A DNA stretch of 57,897 nt from Lachnospiraceae bacterium (GCA_021199235.1 JAJQIL010000084.1:1-57897), one strand, 5' to 3'. Shown: positions 8,553 to 17,495, counted from the first letter of the stretch. Notes: a model not told the origin generated them from the sequence alone. A program made the numbers and translations.

Positions 8553-8642
8553 TGTCTTGCTACTCTTACCGATCGAGTAACCAAGACCGAATGAGGTCAT
8601 GCAGAGGCTTAAAACTGCAATTAGATCACTGATGGTGAGCAT
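8544..8642 (-). CDS. Small hydrophobic type I toxin (holin-like, Fst/TxpA class)
   Basis: 32-residue peptide starting MLTISDLIAVLSLC, with a single membrane-spanning stretch (about residues 7-24: IAVLSLCMTSFGLGYSIG) and a charged tail ending KSSKTQK. It is preceded by a strong ribosome site (AAAGGAGG, 8651-8658 on the complement) at 8-nt spacing and by a sigma-A-type promoter about 110 nt upstream. Size, single transmembrane helix, hydrophilic tail and a convergent antisense RNA match the annotated 'putative holin-like toxin' family in Firmicutes. Such toxins insert into the membrane when the antitoxin RNA is lost. It is too short for usual ORF calling. Confidence 0.8.
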   Translation of the reverse strand: MLTISDLIAVLSLCMTSFGLGYSIGKSSKTQK

Positions 8643-8755
8643 AAGCACGTCCTCCTTTCCTGCCAGATTTCTCAAATGGGAGATTTCTATGTAATCAGGA
8701 ATCACAGTTTCCTGTTAAAGGACTAACCGCCTACCGTTATGGCAGCACCGTCTTT

Positions 8756-8784
8756 ATTATAATAAAAGTTTTCTTATAATGCAA
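8756..8784 (-). promoter_or_regulatory. Toxin promoter
   Basis: On the minus strand: -35 TTGCAT (complement of 8779-8784), 17-nt spacer, -10 TATAAT (complement of 8756-8761). Predicted start about 8749, leaving a 5' leader of about 107 nt before the toxin ATG. Confidence 0.75.
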
Positions 8785-8840
8785 TATTTAAAAAATATTT
8801 TGTATATTATATGAATAGGACGAAAGGAATTACCGATTTT

Positions 8841-11093
8841 ATGGATAAAATAGCGTTGCTTAGTCAGGACACGATTGACAAGATAGCTGCCGGGGAAGTG
8901 GTGGAGCGTCCGGCTTCCGTCGTCAAAGAGCTGGTAGAGAACGCGGTAGATGCCGGGGCGAACGCAGTCACGGTCGAAATTAAGGACGGCGGAATTTCTC
9001 TGATCCGTATTACCGATAATGGATGCGGTATCCCGAAAGAGCAGGTGCAGGCTGCTTTCCTGCGCCATGCGACCAGCAAAATCCGCACGGTGGATGATCT
9101 TTTGACTTCCGGGACGCTTGGGTTTCGCGGTGAAGCTCTCTCCAGCATTGCTGCGGTCTGCCAGGTGGAGATGATCACCAAGACGCCTGGCAGCCTGCTT
9201 GGCGTGCGGTATGTTATTGAGGGAGGAATTGAGAAGTCTTTAGAGGAGATCGGTGCGCCCGAAGGGACTACTTTTCTGGTGCGGAATCTTTTTTATCATA
9301 CTCCCGCAAGACGCAAATTCTTAAAGAGTGCGACGACGGAAGCAGGCTATGTCGGCGACCTGATGGAACGTCTGGCTCTTTCACATCCGAATATTGCGTT
9401 TAAATTCATCAATAATCGGGATACGAAGCTTCACACCTCGGGTAATGGCAGAATCAAAGATATTATTTATGGGGTTTATGGCCGTGAGATTACCTCCAAT
9501 GTCGTTGAAATTGAGTCGGAAAACGGTCCGATGCGGATCAGTGGTTATATCGGCAAGCCGGTCATTTCCCGCGGAAACCGCAACTATGAGAATTATTTCG
9601 TTAACGGCAGATATGTCCGCAGTGCGATTATTGCCCGGGCGATTGAGGATGCTTACAAGCCTTTTATGATGAGCCATCGCTACCCGCTCACCGTTCTGAC
9701 ATTGGACATTGACACCGATCAGGTGGACGTCAACGTGCATCCGACAAAGATGGAGGTGCGTTTTGCGGATCAAAGCTTTGTCTATGATCAGGTATACAAT
9801 GTCGTCAAAGAAGGATTGCTGCATCGCGAGTTGATACCGGAGTTTACGATAGAGAATAAACCGATTGCACAGTCAAAGACCGGGGTGGGAACTTCGGGTG
9901 AAAAGAAGGTCTCTGACAAAACAGATGAGCGGGCTGTAACTGCAGGAGAGCGAAATTCAGCAGATGCGGCTTCTGCTAAAGCAGATTCAGATTCACATTC
10001 GAATATGGGCGGTAAGTCGGAGAGCACGGATGCCGTCGCGACAGAGAACAAAGTCGGAAAATCGGAGAAATCAGAGAAATCAGAGAAATCCTCCCCGTTC
10101 CGCTATCCGGAGCCTTTTGAGAAAGTACGCAGCCAGCTGCTTGCGGAATCAAAAAGTCCTTATGAACCGAAGTATCCGAACCATAGTACAGCGTCTGCAG
10201 CGTCTGCCAATCGCGGAGCGATTTCGGAATGGCAGACGCAACCTGCCGCCGCCGCGGAGCAAGGTGGCGATTCCACCCGCCTATATAATTCTTCTGTACA
10301 GCCGCAGAAAAAAACAGGCGTTTTAAAGCCTGTTACGGGGATGCTGAACGACACTGGCGTGCAGAATCAGGAGTCACAGATACAATCTCATGACAATGAT
10401 GACAAACACAATGAATCATCCGCTTCAAATTCAGAACAGAAAAACGAACAGAACCTCGAACAAAAACCCGTTCAGATGGAACTCTTTGACGACAAGCTTC
10501 TGAGTGAGCAGAACATCAAACAGCATAAGCTGATCGGGCAGGTCTTCGACACCTACTGGATCGTGGAATTTCAGGATAAAATGTATATCATTGACCAGCA
10601 TGCGGCGCATGAAAAGGTACTGTATGAGCGTTTTATGAAAGATCTGGCTGAGAAAAAACAGACTTCTCAGATGGTCACTCCGCCCATCATCGTGTCGCTG
10701 TCCATGCAGGAAGAAGAGATGCTGAAAAAGCATATGGATCGTTTTACGGAGGTCGGATTTGAGGTGGAGCCGTTTGGCGGCAGGGAGTATTCCATCTGCG
10801 CGGTTCCCGGCAACCTTTACAGCATTGCCGACCGGACCCTTTTCCTGGAAATGCTGGACGGACTGACCGATGTATCAGAGCGTGCTTCGGATCAGGCCAT
10901 CCGTGAAAAAATTGCTTCCATGTCCTGTAAAGCAGCGGTCAAGGGCAATCGCCGGCTGTCTGTTCAGGAGGTGGATGCTCTGATCGGGGAGCTGCTGACA
11001 CTGGAAAATCCTTATAACTGCCCGCATGGACGGCCGACGATCATTGCGATGACAAAGTATGAGCTGGAAAAAAAGTTTAAGAGAGTTGTGTAG
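8841..11093 (+). CDS. mutL: DNA mismatch repair protein MutL
   Basis: About 750 residues. GHKL ATPase motifs are clear: ELVENAVDAGA, DNGCGIP and GFRGEAL. The C-terminal domain carries DQHAAHEKVLYE, which fits the metal-binding endonuclease motif DQHA-x2-E-x4-E, plus CPHGRPT, so this is the nicking type of MutL. The linker (roughly residues 345-555) is long and low-complexity: it includes an EKSEKSEKSEK repeat and an in-frame copy of the dispersed palindromic element (10200-10274). ATG 8841 is preferred over ATG 8811 because aaagga precedes it, while 8811 has no ribosome site. miaA starts 12 bp after the stop. Confidence 0.96.
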   Translation: MDKIALLSQDTIDKIAAGEVVERPASVVKELVENAVDAGANAVTVEIKDGGISLIRITDNGCGIPKEQVQAAFLRHATSKIRTVDDLLTSGTLGFRGEALSSIAAVCQVEMITKTPGSLLGVRYVIEGGIEKSLEEIGAPEGTTFLVRNLFYHTPARRKFLKSATTEAGYVGDLMERLALSHPNIAFKFINNRDTKLHTSGNGRIKDIIYGVYGREITSNVVEIESENGPMRISGYIGKPVISRGNRNYENYFVNGRYVRSAIIARAIEDAYKPFMMSHRYPLTVLTLDIDTDQVDVNVHPTKMEVRFADQSFVYDQVYNVVKEGLLHRELIPEFTIENKPIAQSKTGVGTSGEKKVSDKTDERAVTAGERNSADAASAKADSDSHSNMGGKSESTDAVATENKVGKSEKSEKSEKSSPFRYPEPFEKVRSQLLAESKSPYEPKYPNHSTASAASANRGAISEWQTQPAAAAEQGGDSTRLYNSSVQPQKKTGVLKPVTGMLNDTGVQNQESQIQSHDNDDKHNESSASNSEQKNEQNLEQKPVQMELFDDKLLSEQNIKQHKLIGQVFDTYWIVEFQDKMYIIDQHAAHEKVLYERFMKDLAEKKQTSQMVTPPIIVSLSMQEEEMLKKHMDRFTEVGFEVEPFGGREYSICAVPGNLYSIADRTLFLEMLDGLTDVSERASDQAIREKIASMSCKAAVKGNRRLSVQEVDALIGELLTLENPYNCPHGRPTIIAMTKYELEKKFKRVV
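10200..10274 (+). repeat. Dispersed palindromic element, copy A (in-frame in mutL)
   Basis: Arms gcgtctgcca (10200-10209) and tggcagacgc (10230-10239) are a perfect 10-bp inverted repeat. Inside them aatcg/cgatt forms a second stem, then comes a tail aacctgccgccgccg...ggtggcgattcc. It is read as SANRGAISEWQTQPAAAAEQGG within the unstructured linker of MutL, where extra residues are tolerated. Copies B (alr) and C (lrp leader) share arms and tail. Confidence 0.85.
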
Positions 11094-11105
11094 AGGTGAG
11101 TGTGC

Positions 11106-12065
11106 ATGAATCAGAATAAACCGCCGCTGATTGTTCTTACAGGTCCGACTGCGGTCGGCAAAACGCACTTGTCTGTCGAGCTTGCAAAACGGATCGGCGG
11201 AGAGATCATCTCTGCGGATTCGATGCAGGTCTACCGGGGCATGGATATCGGCTCCGCAAAGGTGACGCCGGAAGAGATGCAGGGCGTTCCGCATCATCTG
11301 ATCGATGAATTTGAGCCATGGGAAGAATTCCATGTGGTAAAATTTCAGCAATATGCCGCGCGCTATATTCAGGAAATTCAGGCGCGAGGGTGTATTCCGA
11401 TTCTCGTAGGAGGCACCGGCTTCTACATTCAGGCCGTGCTCTACGGGATTGATTTTACGGAGCATGGCTCGGACAGTTCCTACAGGGAAGCGCTGGAGAC
11501 TCTTGCGAAGGAACAGGATCCGCTGGTACTGCATGATATGCTGCGCGAGGTCGACCCGGAATCCGCCGATGCGATCCATGCGAACAATGTAAAACGTGTC
11601 ATCCGGGCGCTGGAGTTTTATCATGAGACGGGGGCGAAGATCTCTGCGCATAATGCGAAGGAGCGGGAAAAAGAGTCGCCCTACAATTTTGCGTATTTTG
11701 TATTAAATGACGACCGCGCCGCACTCTATGACAGGATAGACCGCCGGGTGGACAAGATGATGGAGGCCGGACTTCTGGATGAGGTGAGACGGCTGCGGGA
11801 CGAAGGCTGCACCCGCGATATGGTGTCGATGCAGGGACTCGGATACAAGGAGATGCTGGACTATCTTGATGGGAAGTATCCGCTTGATGAGGCGGTCCGC
11901 GTTCTGAAGCGGGATACCCGCCATTTCGCGAAACGTCAGCTTACATGGTTCCGCAGAGAGCGGGATGTGATCTGGCTGGATAAATCAGATTTTGATCATG
12001 ACGAAGAACGGATTTTGGAACAGATGCAGGCTTTGCTGCGCAATAAGGGCATTCTTTCAGCCTGA
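11106..12065 (+). CDS. miaA: tRNA dimethylallyltransferase
   Basis: Transfers the dimethylallyl group to A37 of tRNAs reading UNN codons. The 319-residue protein shows the P-loop GPTAVGKT (13-20), the ISADSMQVYRGMDIGSAKVT segment and the VGGTGFYIQAVLYG signature. ATG 11106 is preferred over GTG 11100 because gaggtgag precedes it at suitable spacing. It follows mutL by 12 bp, a widely conserved linkage, and is probably cotranscribed with it. Confidence 0.96.
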   Translation: MNQNKPPLIVLTGPTAVGKTHLSVELAKRIGGEIISADSMQVYRGMDIGSAKVTPEEMQGVPHHLIDEFEPWEEFHVVKFQQYAARYIQEIQARGCIPILVGGTGFYIQAVLYGIDFTEHGSDSSYREALETLAKEQDPLVLHDMLREVDPESADAIHANNVKRVIRALEFYHETGAKISAHNAKEREKESPYNFAYFVLNDDRAALYDRIDRRVDKMMEAGLLDEVRRLRDEGCTRDMVSMQGLGYKEMLDYLDGKYPLDEAVRVLKRDTRHFAKRQLTWFRRERDVIWLDKSDFDHDEERILEQMQALLRNKGILSA

Positions 12066-12098
12066 AACAGGGAGTATCATCAATACGGGAGTAAAGAT

Positions 12099-12150
12099 AC
12101 CAGCAGAATAGAAAACAGGAAAATAGAAACCAGCAGAATAGAATACAGGA
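12099..12150 (+). repeat. Direct repeat in the miaA-PLP enzyme spacer
   Basis: Two 22-bp copies with one mismatch (accagcagaatagaaaacag.. at 12099-12120 and accagcagaatagaatacag.. at 12129-12150), period 30. The second ends in the ribosome site (cagga) of the next gene. Confidence 0.8.
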
Positions 12151-12162
12151 GCACAAAATAAC

Positions 12163-13440
12163 ATGACACAGATGTATGAATCTCTCGGCATCAGTCGGGA
12201 AGTGTATGAGTATTCGGAAGAAGTATTAAACGGTCTGAAGGATCGTTTCCAGAGAATTGACGAAACGGCGGAATACAATCAGCTGAAGGTCATCAAAGCG
12301 ATGCAGGATGCCCGCGTGAGTGCGGAATGTTTTGAGACCTCCAGCGGATACGGCTATAATGACCGCGGACGCGATACACTGGAAGAGGTGTATGCGAATA
12401 TTTTTCACACTGAGGCTGCTCTGGTGCGCCCGCAGATCACCTGCGGCACACATGCGCTGGCAATCGCCTTATCCGCCAATCTGCGGCCTGGTGATGAGCT
12501 GTTGTCAATATCCGGCAAGCCATACGATACTCTGGAAGAGGTAATCGGCATCCGGCCTTCACGCGGCTCTCTGGCAGAGTACGGCGTGACCTATGCGCAG
12601 GTCGATCTGAAAGCGGACGGAGCCTTCGATTATGACGCGATCCGTGCGGCAATCCGGCCGCAGACAAAGATGGTAGAGATCCAGCGCTCCAAGGGCTATC
12701 AGACCAGGCCGACGCTTTCTGTGACACAGATCGGGGAAGCCATCGCGTTTGTCAAAAGCATCCGCCCGGATATTATCTGCATGGTGGACAACTGCTACGG
12801 CGAGTTTGTAGAAAAAATCGAACCGGGAGAGCTGGGCGCGGATATGGTCGTCGGCTCCCTGATCAAAAATCCCGGCGGCGGCTTGGCTCCGGCGGGCGGC
12901 TATATTGCCGGAACACTTGCCTGCATCGAACAGTGTGCGTTCCGCCTGACCTCGCCGGGACTCGGCCGTGAGGTTGGGGCCAATTTCGGTGTCATGCAGT
13001 CCTTTTATCAGGGGCTGTTCCTGGCGCCGACGGTGACGGCAGCCGCTTTAAAAGGTGCTGTTTTTGCTGCAAATGTCTATGAAAAGCTGGGTTTTGCGGT
13101 TGTACCGGACGGGGCGGAGGAGAGGCATGATATCATTCAGGCGATCACCTTTGGCTTTCCGGAGGGTGTGATCGCTTTTTGCGAGGGAATCCAGGCTGCC
13201 GCGCCGGTAGACAGCTATGTGACGCCGGAGCCGTGGGCGATGCCGGGGTATGACAGTGATGTGATCATGGCTGCCGGTGCGTTTGTGCAGGGTTCTTCCA
13301 TTGAGCTGAGCGCGGACGGACCGATCAAGCCGCCGTACGCGGTCTATTTTCAGGGAGGCCTGACCTGGCCGCATGCGAAGCTGGGGATCATGATGTCGCT
13401 GCAGAAGCTGTATGAGAAAGGGCTGGTAAAGCTTGCCTGA
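12163..13440 (+). CDS. PLP-dependent enzyme of the methionine gamma-lyase-like family (COG4100, YnbB)
   Basis: 425-residue fold-type I PLP enzyme, often labelled 'methionine gamma-lyase family' or 'aluminium resistance protein'. Visible: ETSSGYGYND-R near residue 65, RPQITCGTHALA, the VDNCYGEFVE Asp segment that holds the pyridine ring, and the probable Schiff-base Lys235 in GSLIKNPGGGLAP. Its place after mutL-miaA is the usual one in Clostridia and Bacilli, but the true substrate of the family is uncertain. Start ATG 12163 follows caggagc. Confidence 0.9.
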   Translation: MTQMYESLGISREVYEYSEEVLNGLKDRFQRIDETAEYNQLKVIKAMQDARVSAECFETSSGYGYNDRGRDTLEEVYANIFHTEAALVRPQITCGTHALAIALSANLRPGDELLSISGKPYDTLEEVIGIRPSRGSLAEYGVTYAQVDLKADGAFDYDAIRAAIRPQTKMVEIQRSKGYQTRPTLSVTQIGEAIAFVKSIRPDIICMVDNCYGEFVEKIEPGELGADMVVGSLIKNPGGGLAPAGGYIAGTLACIEQCAFRLTSPGLGREVGANFGVMQSFYQGLFLAPTVTAAALKGAVFAANVYEKLGFAVVPDGAEERHDIIQAITFGFPEGVIAFCEGIQAAAPVDSYVTPEPWAMPGYDSDVIMAAGAFVQGSSIELSADGPIKPPYAVYFQGGLTWPHAKLGIMMSLQKLYEKGLVKLA

Positions 13441-13530
13441 GGGTTGTTTTTGCCGCGAAAGGCTGTGATATCGTAATTGTGAAGATACTGAAAAGTTACG
13501 TGATTTCGAAGAAGCAGGAGAGGTATGACG

Positions 13531-15081
13531 ATGGCGAAAAATGTCATGATCATCGGCGCGGGCGCAGCGGGGCTTACCGCTGCGATATCGGCAGCGCGCA
13601 CCGGCGCAAACGTCACGGTACTGGAAGCGCAGGAACGTCCGGGCAGGAAGCTGCTGGTCACCGGCAACGGACGCTGCAATCTTACGAACATTTCGGAGAA
13701 TCTGGCAGAGCAGTACCGCGGTTCGGGGGCTGCGCTTGCTTCGAAGCTTCTCCGTCAATTTGATGCAAAGGCTGCGCTGGAGTTCTTTCATGGACTGGGA
13801 CTTCTGACACAGGAAAAGAATGGTTATGTCTATCCTTATACCGCGCAGGCCTCATCCGTGCTGGATGTACTGCTCGCCGAGCTGAGACGGCTGAAAGTGA
13901 AGCTGAAATTTTCGCAGGAGATTACAGAGATTATTGATTTCGAATCCGCCGTGGGTTTGCAGATCTCATCGAACGGCAGGAACCAGGAGTGGAGCGCCAG
14001 GAGGGAAAGTAATCTGCAGACTGCCGCCCGGTTTGCAGTAGTCACACCCACCTGGACCTACCAGGCGGATGCGGTCATCCTTGCCTGCGGCTCGAAAGCT
14101 GCACCATCTACCGGCGCATCGGGAGAAGGCTATCTGCTCGCACAGGCGCTTGGACACACGATCGTGGATCCGCGTCCTGCGCTCGTGCCGCTTACCAGTC
14201 ATGCTTCCTTTTTAAATCGAGCGGCCGGGGTACGCTGCCGCGCTGGAGTAACGCTGCTGCGGAAACATTTTTCTGAAGGAGATACCGCTCAAAATAGTTC
14301 CGCTGCGACGGATGACCACAGGGGCTTCGGCAATCGCACGCTGCCGCACAGGAAGGATACAGGTCCTTCCCAGTATGAAGAAATTGCACAGGATATCGGA
14401 GAACTGCAGTGGACGAATTATGGCGTGTCCGGGATTGTGATCTTTCAGCTCTCGCGGTATATCGCAGGGGACGCTGATTACTCAAAGTCAATCGTTTATA
14501 AAGCGAATAAAGCAAATATAGCAAATACAGAAAACAGAACTGTTAAAGCAATTACTGCAAATAAAGCAGAATATGCTTTATGCATTGATTTTTTTCCGGA
14601 TTACAGTGAGCAGTACCTGAAAGACCTGCTGACGAAACGGGCGGCTGAACTTCCAAAGGAGCCTGTCTCTGTTCTGCTGCGGGGACTGCTGAATGAAAAG
14701 CTGATACCTGCAGTACTGGAACAGGCGGAAAATGCACCTGACAGCGATATCGGCAGACAACAGGAGCAGGCGGTAAAGCTTCCTGCAGTATGCAAGGATT
14801 TAAAACAGACGGATATCACCGGCATCTGCCGCTCATTAAAATCGTTTTATCTGCCTGTGACCGGTACGAAATCGTTTGATCAGGCACAGATCTGTGCAGG
14901 AGGAGTGGACTGCCGGGAGATCACAGACGAGCTGGAATCGCGTCTGCACAGCGGACTTTATTTTGCGGGAGAAATGCTGGATGTGGACGGACCGTGCGGA
15001 GGATACAATCTGCAGTGGGCCTGGACCAGCGGCTATATCGCCGGAGCGTCTGCCAGCCGCGCAGCAATAGCGAGGAAATGA
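13531..15081 (+). CDS. HI0933-family FAD-binding oxidoreductase (aminoacetone oxidase-like)
   Basis: 516-residue flavoprotein. It opens with the dinucleotide-binding motif IIGAGAAGL (about 7-15), then GRKLLVTGNGRCNLTN, diagnostic for the family, and ends with GGYNLQWAWTSGYIAG. ATG 13531 is chosen over 13525 because aggagagg is 8 nt before it. Two stretches look like additions: an AT-rich segment coding KANKANIANTENRTVKAITANKAE (from about 14500), and the last ten residues (ASASRAAIARK), which resemble the start of the dispersed palindromic element. The physiological substrate is unknown. The DUF2284 gene begins 4 bp after its stop. Confidence 0.9.
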   Translation: MAKNVMIIGAGAAGLTAAISAARTGANVTVLEAQERPGRKLLVTGNGRCNLTNISENLAEQYRGSGAALASKLLRQFDAKAALEFFHGLGLLTQEKNGYVYPYTAQASSVLDVLLAELRRLKVKLKFSQEITEIIDFESAVGLQISSNGRNQEWSARRESNLQTAARFAVVTPTWTYQADAVILACGSKAAPSTGASGEGYLLAQALGHTIVDPRPALVPLTSHASFLNRAAGVRCRAGVTLLRKHFSEGDTAQNSSAATDDHRGFGNRTLPHRKDTGPSQYEEIAQDIGELQWTNYGVSGIVIFQLSRYIAGDADYSKSIVYKANKANIANTENRTVKAITANKAEYALCIDFFPDYSEQYLKDLLTKRAAELPKEPVSVLLRGLLNEKLIPAVLEQAENAPDSDIGRQQEQAVKLPAVCKDLKQTDITGICRSLKSFYLPVTGTKSFDQAQICAGGVDCREITDELESRLHSGLYFAGEMLDVDGPCGGYNLQWAWTSGYIAGASASRAAIARK

Positions 15082-15085
15082 CAGA
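15046..15085 (+). repeat. Possible relic of the dispersed palindromic element at the end of the HI0933-type gene
   Basis: Begins gcgtctgcca, identical to the left arm of copies A and B, followed by a diverged interior and a partial right arm (atgacag). It is read in the same frame as the other copies (ASASRAAI). It supplies the last codons and the stop, and runs up to the DUF2284 start. Tentative. Confidence 0.4.
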
Positions 15086-15640
15086 ATGAATCAGAAGGAA
15101 ATCATCGAAAATACGATTCTTCAATATCCAATCTGCGAGTATTATTTTGGCAAAAGGGACGAACTGATCTTTTCCGATAAGGTCTGGTATATCTGTGAAC
15201 AGGACTGCGAGCGGTATGGCCATTCCTGGGCCTGCCCTCCGCACTGCGGGGTTCTTGAAGAACTGATGAACAGATGTCTGGACTATTCGCACTTCTGCCT
15301 TTTTTCCACGGTCACGGAAACGGAAAACGCCTGGGATAAAAAGGCAAACTTAAGCGTAAAGAAGCAGCACGAAGAGATTACGAAGAGCATCCGCGATGAA
15401 CTGGAAAAGGAACTGCCGGATTTTTATGTATTGTCTACGGGCTGTACGGAATGTGAGGTCTGTGCCTGCCCGGAGGAACCCTGCAGGCATCCTGAGGGAC
15501 GGCTATCCTCCATGGAAAGCCATGGAATTTTGGTGATGCAGACGGTAGAGGAGGTTGGCATGACCTTTCACTACGGCGGGGATACCATCGTGTATTTCAG
15601 CATGATCCTGTATCATGATGACCCGGAAGACAAACGGTAA
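15086..15640 (+). CDS. DUF2284 metal-binding protein
   Basis: 184-residue protein with the Cys pattern of the DUF2284 family: CEQDCERYGHSWACPPHCG near the N-terminus and CTECEVCACPEEPCRHPE in the second half, likely ligands for a metal or Fe-S centre. It is immediately downstream of the HI0933-type flavoprotein and upstream of a second flavoprotein, which hints at a redox role. The function of the family is not established. Confidence 0.85.
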   Translation: MNQKEIIENTILQYPICEYYFGKRDELIFSDKVWYICEQDCERYGHSWACPPHCGVLEELMNRCLDYSHFCLFSTVTETENAWDKKANLSVKKQHEEITKSIRDELEKELPDFYVLSTGCTECEVCACPEEPCRHPEGRLSSMESHGILVMQTVEEVGMTFHYGGDTIVYFSMILYHDDPEDKR

Positions 15641-15716
15641 ATGTAAAAATACGAATTACTGCAACAGTACGAACTGCTGAAACGATTTCACATATATATA
15701 CAAAACGGAGAGAGCT

Positions 15717-17495
15717 ATGGTCGTCAGAGTCAGTGAACTGAAATTAAAGGTCGGACACAGCCAGGCACAGCTGGAGCGTGAACTGTGCCGGATTTTGCGT
15801 ATTCAAACCATCCATTCGGCGGATTTTGAAATTATCCGCCGGTCGATTGATGCGCGGAAAAAGCCGGATCTGCTTTATGTATACACGATTGATGTGAAGC
15901 TTCCGCGCCCGCAGGCTGTTGTGAAAAAGCTGCGGAACCGGCATGTGACGGCTGTGGAGCCAAAAGAATACCGGTTTCCTTATAAAAACGTACATGATAA
16001 CCAAAAGATGCATGGTAATCAAAAGGTACATGACAATGAACAGGAACTGCCGGACTGCGGCCGTGTAAAGGCTGTGCAGGTTTCCGGTCAGGACGCCGGA
16101 AAACGTCCGGTCGTGGTCGGCAGCGGACCGGCCGGTCTGTTCTGTGCGCTGATGCTTGCCAGAGCCGGACTCCGGCCAATCGTGCTGGAACGGGGAGAGG
16201 ATGTGGATACACGCACGAAAACAGTCCGGCATTTCTGGGAGACCGGTGAACTCAATCCGGCTTCGAACGTACAGTTCGGTGAGGGCGGTGCCGGAACCTT
16301 TTCCGACGGGAAACTGAACACCATGATCAAAGACCCGGACGGCCGGATTCGGTTTGTGCTGCGTGAATTTGTAAAGGCCGGTGCGGATCCTTCGATTTTA
16401 TGGAGTCATAAGCCACATATCGGTACGGATGTGCTGGCCGGGGTAGTAAAGAATATTCGTATGGAGATCCTCAGCCTGGAGGGCGAGGTGCGCTTTGGAA
16501 CCTGTCTGACCGGAATCCGCCGGGAGGGGCAGTCCTGTTATATTCTGGAACTGAATGGCGGCGCAGAAACGCTCTGTGCGGAACAGGCAGTCCTCGCGAT
16601 CGGACACAGCGCCCGTGATACCTTTCGTATGCTACGCTCGTACGGCCTTGCCATGGAGGCAAAAGCATTTGCGGTCGGGCTGCGCGCGGAACACAGCCAG
16701 AGTCTGATCAATCGCTGCATGTACGGAACGGAGGATGTGACGGAGCTCGGTGCGGCGCCATATAAGCTGACCCATAAATGCGCGGACGGCCGCGGTGTGT
16801 ATTCGTTTTGTATGTGCCCGGGCGGTTATGTAGTCAATGCTTCCTCGGAACCGGGAATGACCGCGGTCAACGGTATGAGCTTCAGCACCCGGGACGGCAG
16901 AAATTCAAACAGCGCGATTGTTGTGACGGTGACACCGGAGGATTATCGGAAATTCGCTTCGAATGTGCCTGCATGGAACGTTCAGAAAGCCGCAGACGGC
17001 TTATTTTCAGATCAGGCAGCCTCCTTCGCGGATGACCCGCTTGCGGGAATCGCCTTCCAGCAGATATTGGAAAAAACTGCCTGGGAATGCGGCGGCGGAC
17101 GGATTCCAGTGCAGCGCTTTGAGGATTATTGCCGGAACCGCCCGTCAGATGCGCCCGGCAGCCTGCTTCCGGAAAACAGAGGACAGTGGAAGATGGCAAA
17201 TGTACGGGACATCCTTCCGGATGCGCTGAACGACTGCATTATAGAAGGAATGCACGCTTTCGGGCAGAAGATACCCGGCTTTGACGGAGCGGATGTGTTG
17301 TTATCCGGTGTGGAAAGCCGCACTTCCTCACCTGTGCGTATTCTGCGCGGCGATCATTGTGAGAGTGTCACCTGCCCCGGAATCTATCCCTGCGGCGAGG
17401 GCGCCGGCTATGCCGGAGGCATTACATCCGCCGCGGTTGACGGAATCCGTGTCGCGGAAGCTGTGTGCCGCAGAATGTTACAGGTCACACCCTGA
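15717..17495 (+). CDS. FAD-dependent dehydrogenase (COG2509 type)
   Basis: 592-residue protein. A short N-terminal domain (to about residue 90) precedes the FAD-binding motif VVVGSGPAGLFCALMLA (about 132-148), and SNVQFGEGGAGTFSDGKLNT is the family signature. The C-terminal part carries GEGAGYAGGITSAAVDGI. Between the two domains lie three in-frame 18-bp repeats coding VHDNQK, MHGNQK and VHDNEQ. Start ATG 15717 follows cggagagag. Substrate unknown. Confidence 0.9.
   Translation: MVVRVSELKLKVGHSQAQLERELCRILRIQTIHSADFEIIRRSIDARKKPDLLYVYTIDVKLPRPQAVVKKLRNRHVTAVEPKEYRFPYKNVHDNQKMHGNQKVHDNEQELPDCGRVKAVQVSGQDAGKRPVVVGSGPAGLFCALMLARAGLRPIVLERGEDVDTRTKTVRHFWETGELNPASNVQFGEGGAGTFSDGKLNTMIKDPDGRIRFVLREFVKAGADPSILWSHKPHIGTDVLAGVVKNIRMEILSLEGEVRFGTCLTGIRREGQSCYILELNGGAETLCAEQAVLAIGHSARDTFRMLRSYGLAMEAKAFAVGLRAEHSQSLINRCMYGTEDVTELGAAPYKLTHKCADGRGVYSFCMCPGGYVVNASSEPGMTAVNGMSFSTRDGRNSNSAIVVTVTPEDYRKFASNVPAWNVQKAADGLFSDQAASFADDPLAGIAFQQILEKTAWECGGGRIPVQRFEDYCRNRPSDAPGSLLPENRGQWKMANVRDILPDALNDCIIEGMHAFGQKIPGFDGADVLLSGVESRTSSPVRILRGDHCESVTCPGIYPCGEGAGYAGGITSAAVDGIRVAEAVCRRMLQVTP
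15990..16043 (+). repeat. Three tandem 18-bp units in the COG2509 gene
   Basis: Imperfect units gtacatgataaccaaaag, atgcatggtaatcaaaag and gtacatgacaatgaacag, each six codons. They sit in the inter-domain linker. Confidence 0.85.

Larger units (their letters stand above)
8471..8748. repeat. Inverted repeat bracketing the toxin-antitoxin cassette
   Basis: 8471-8494 (gtgctgcc ... ggttagtcc) is matched in inverted orientation by 8720-8748 (ggactaacc ... ggcagcac). The outer 8 and inner 9 bases are identical and the middle differs. As the two RNAs converge, both carry this sequence near their 5' ends. It may be an RNA-level stability element or a trace of cassette mobility. Confidence 0.7.
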
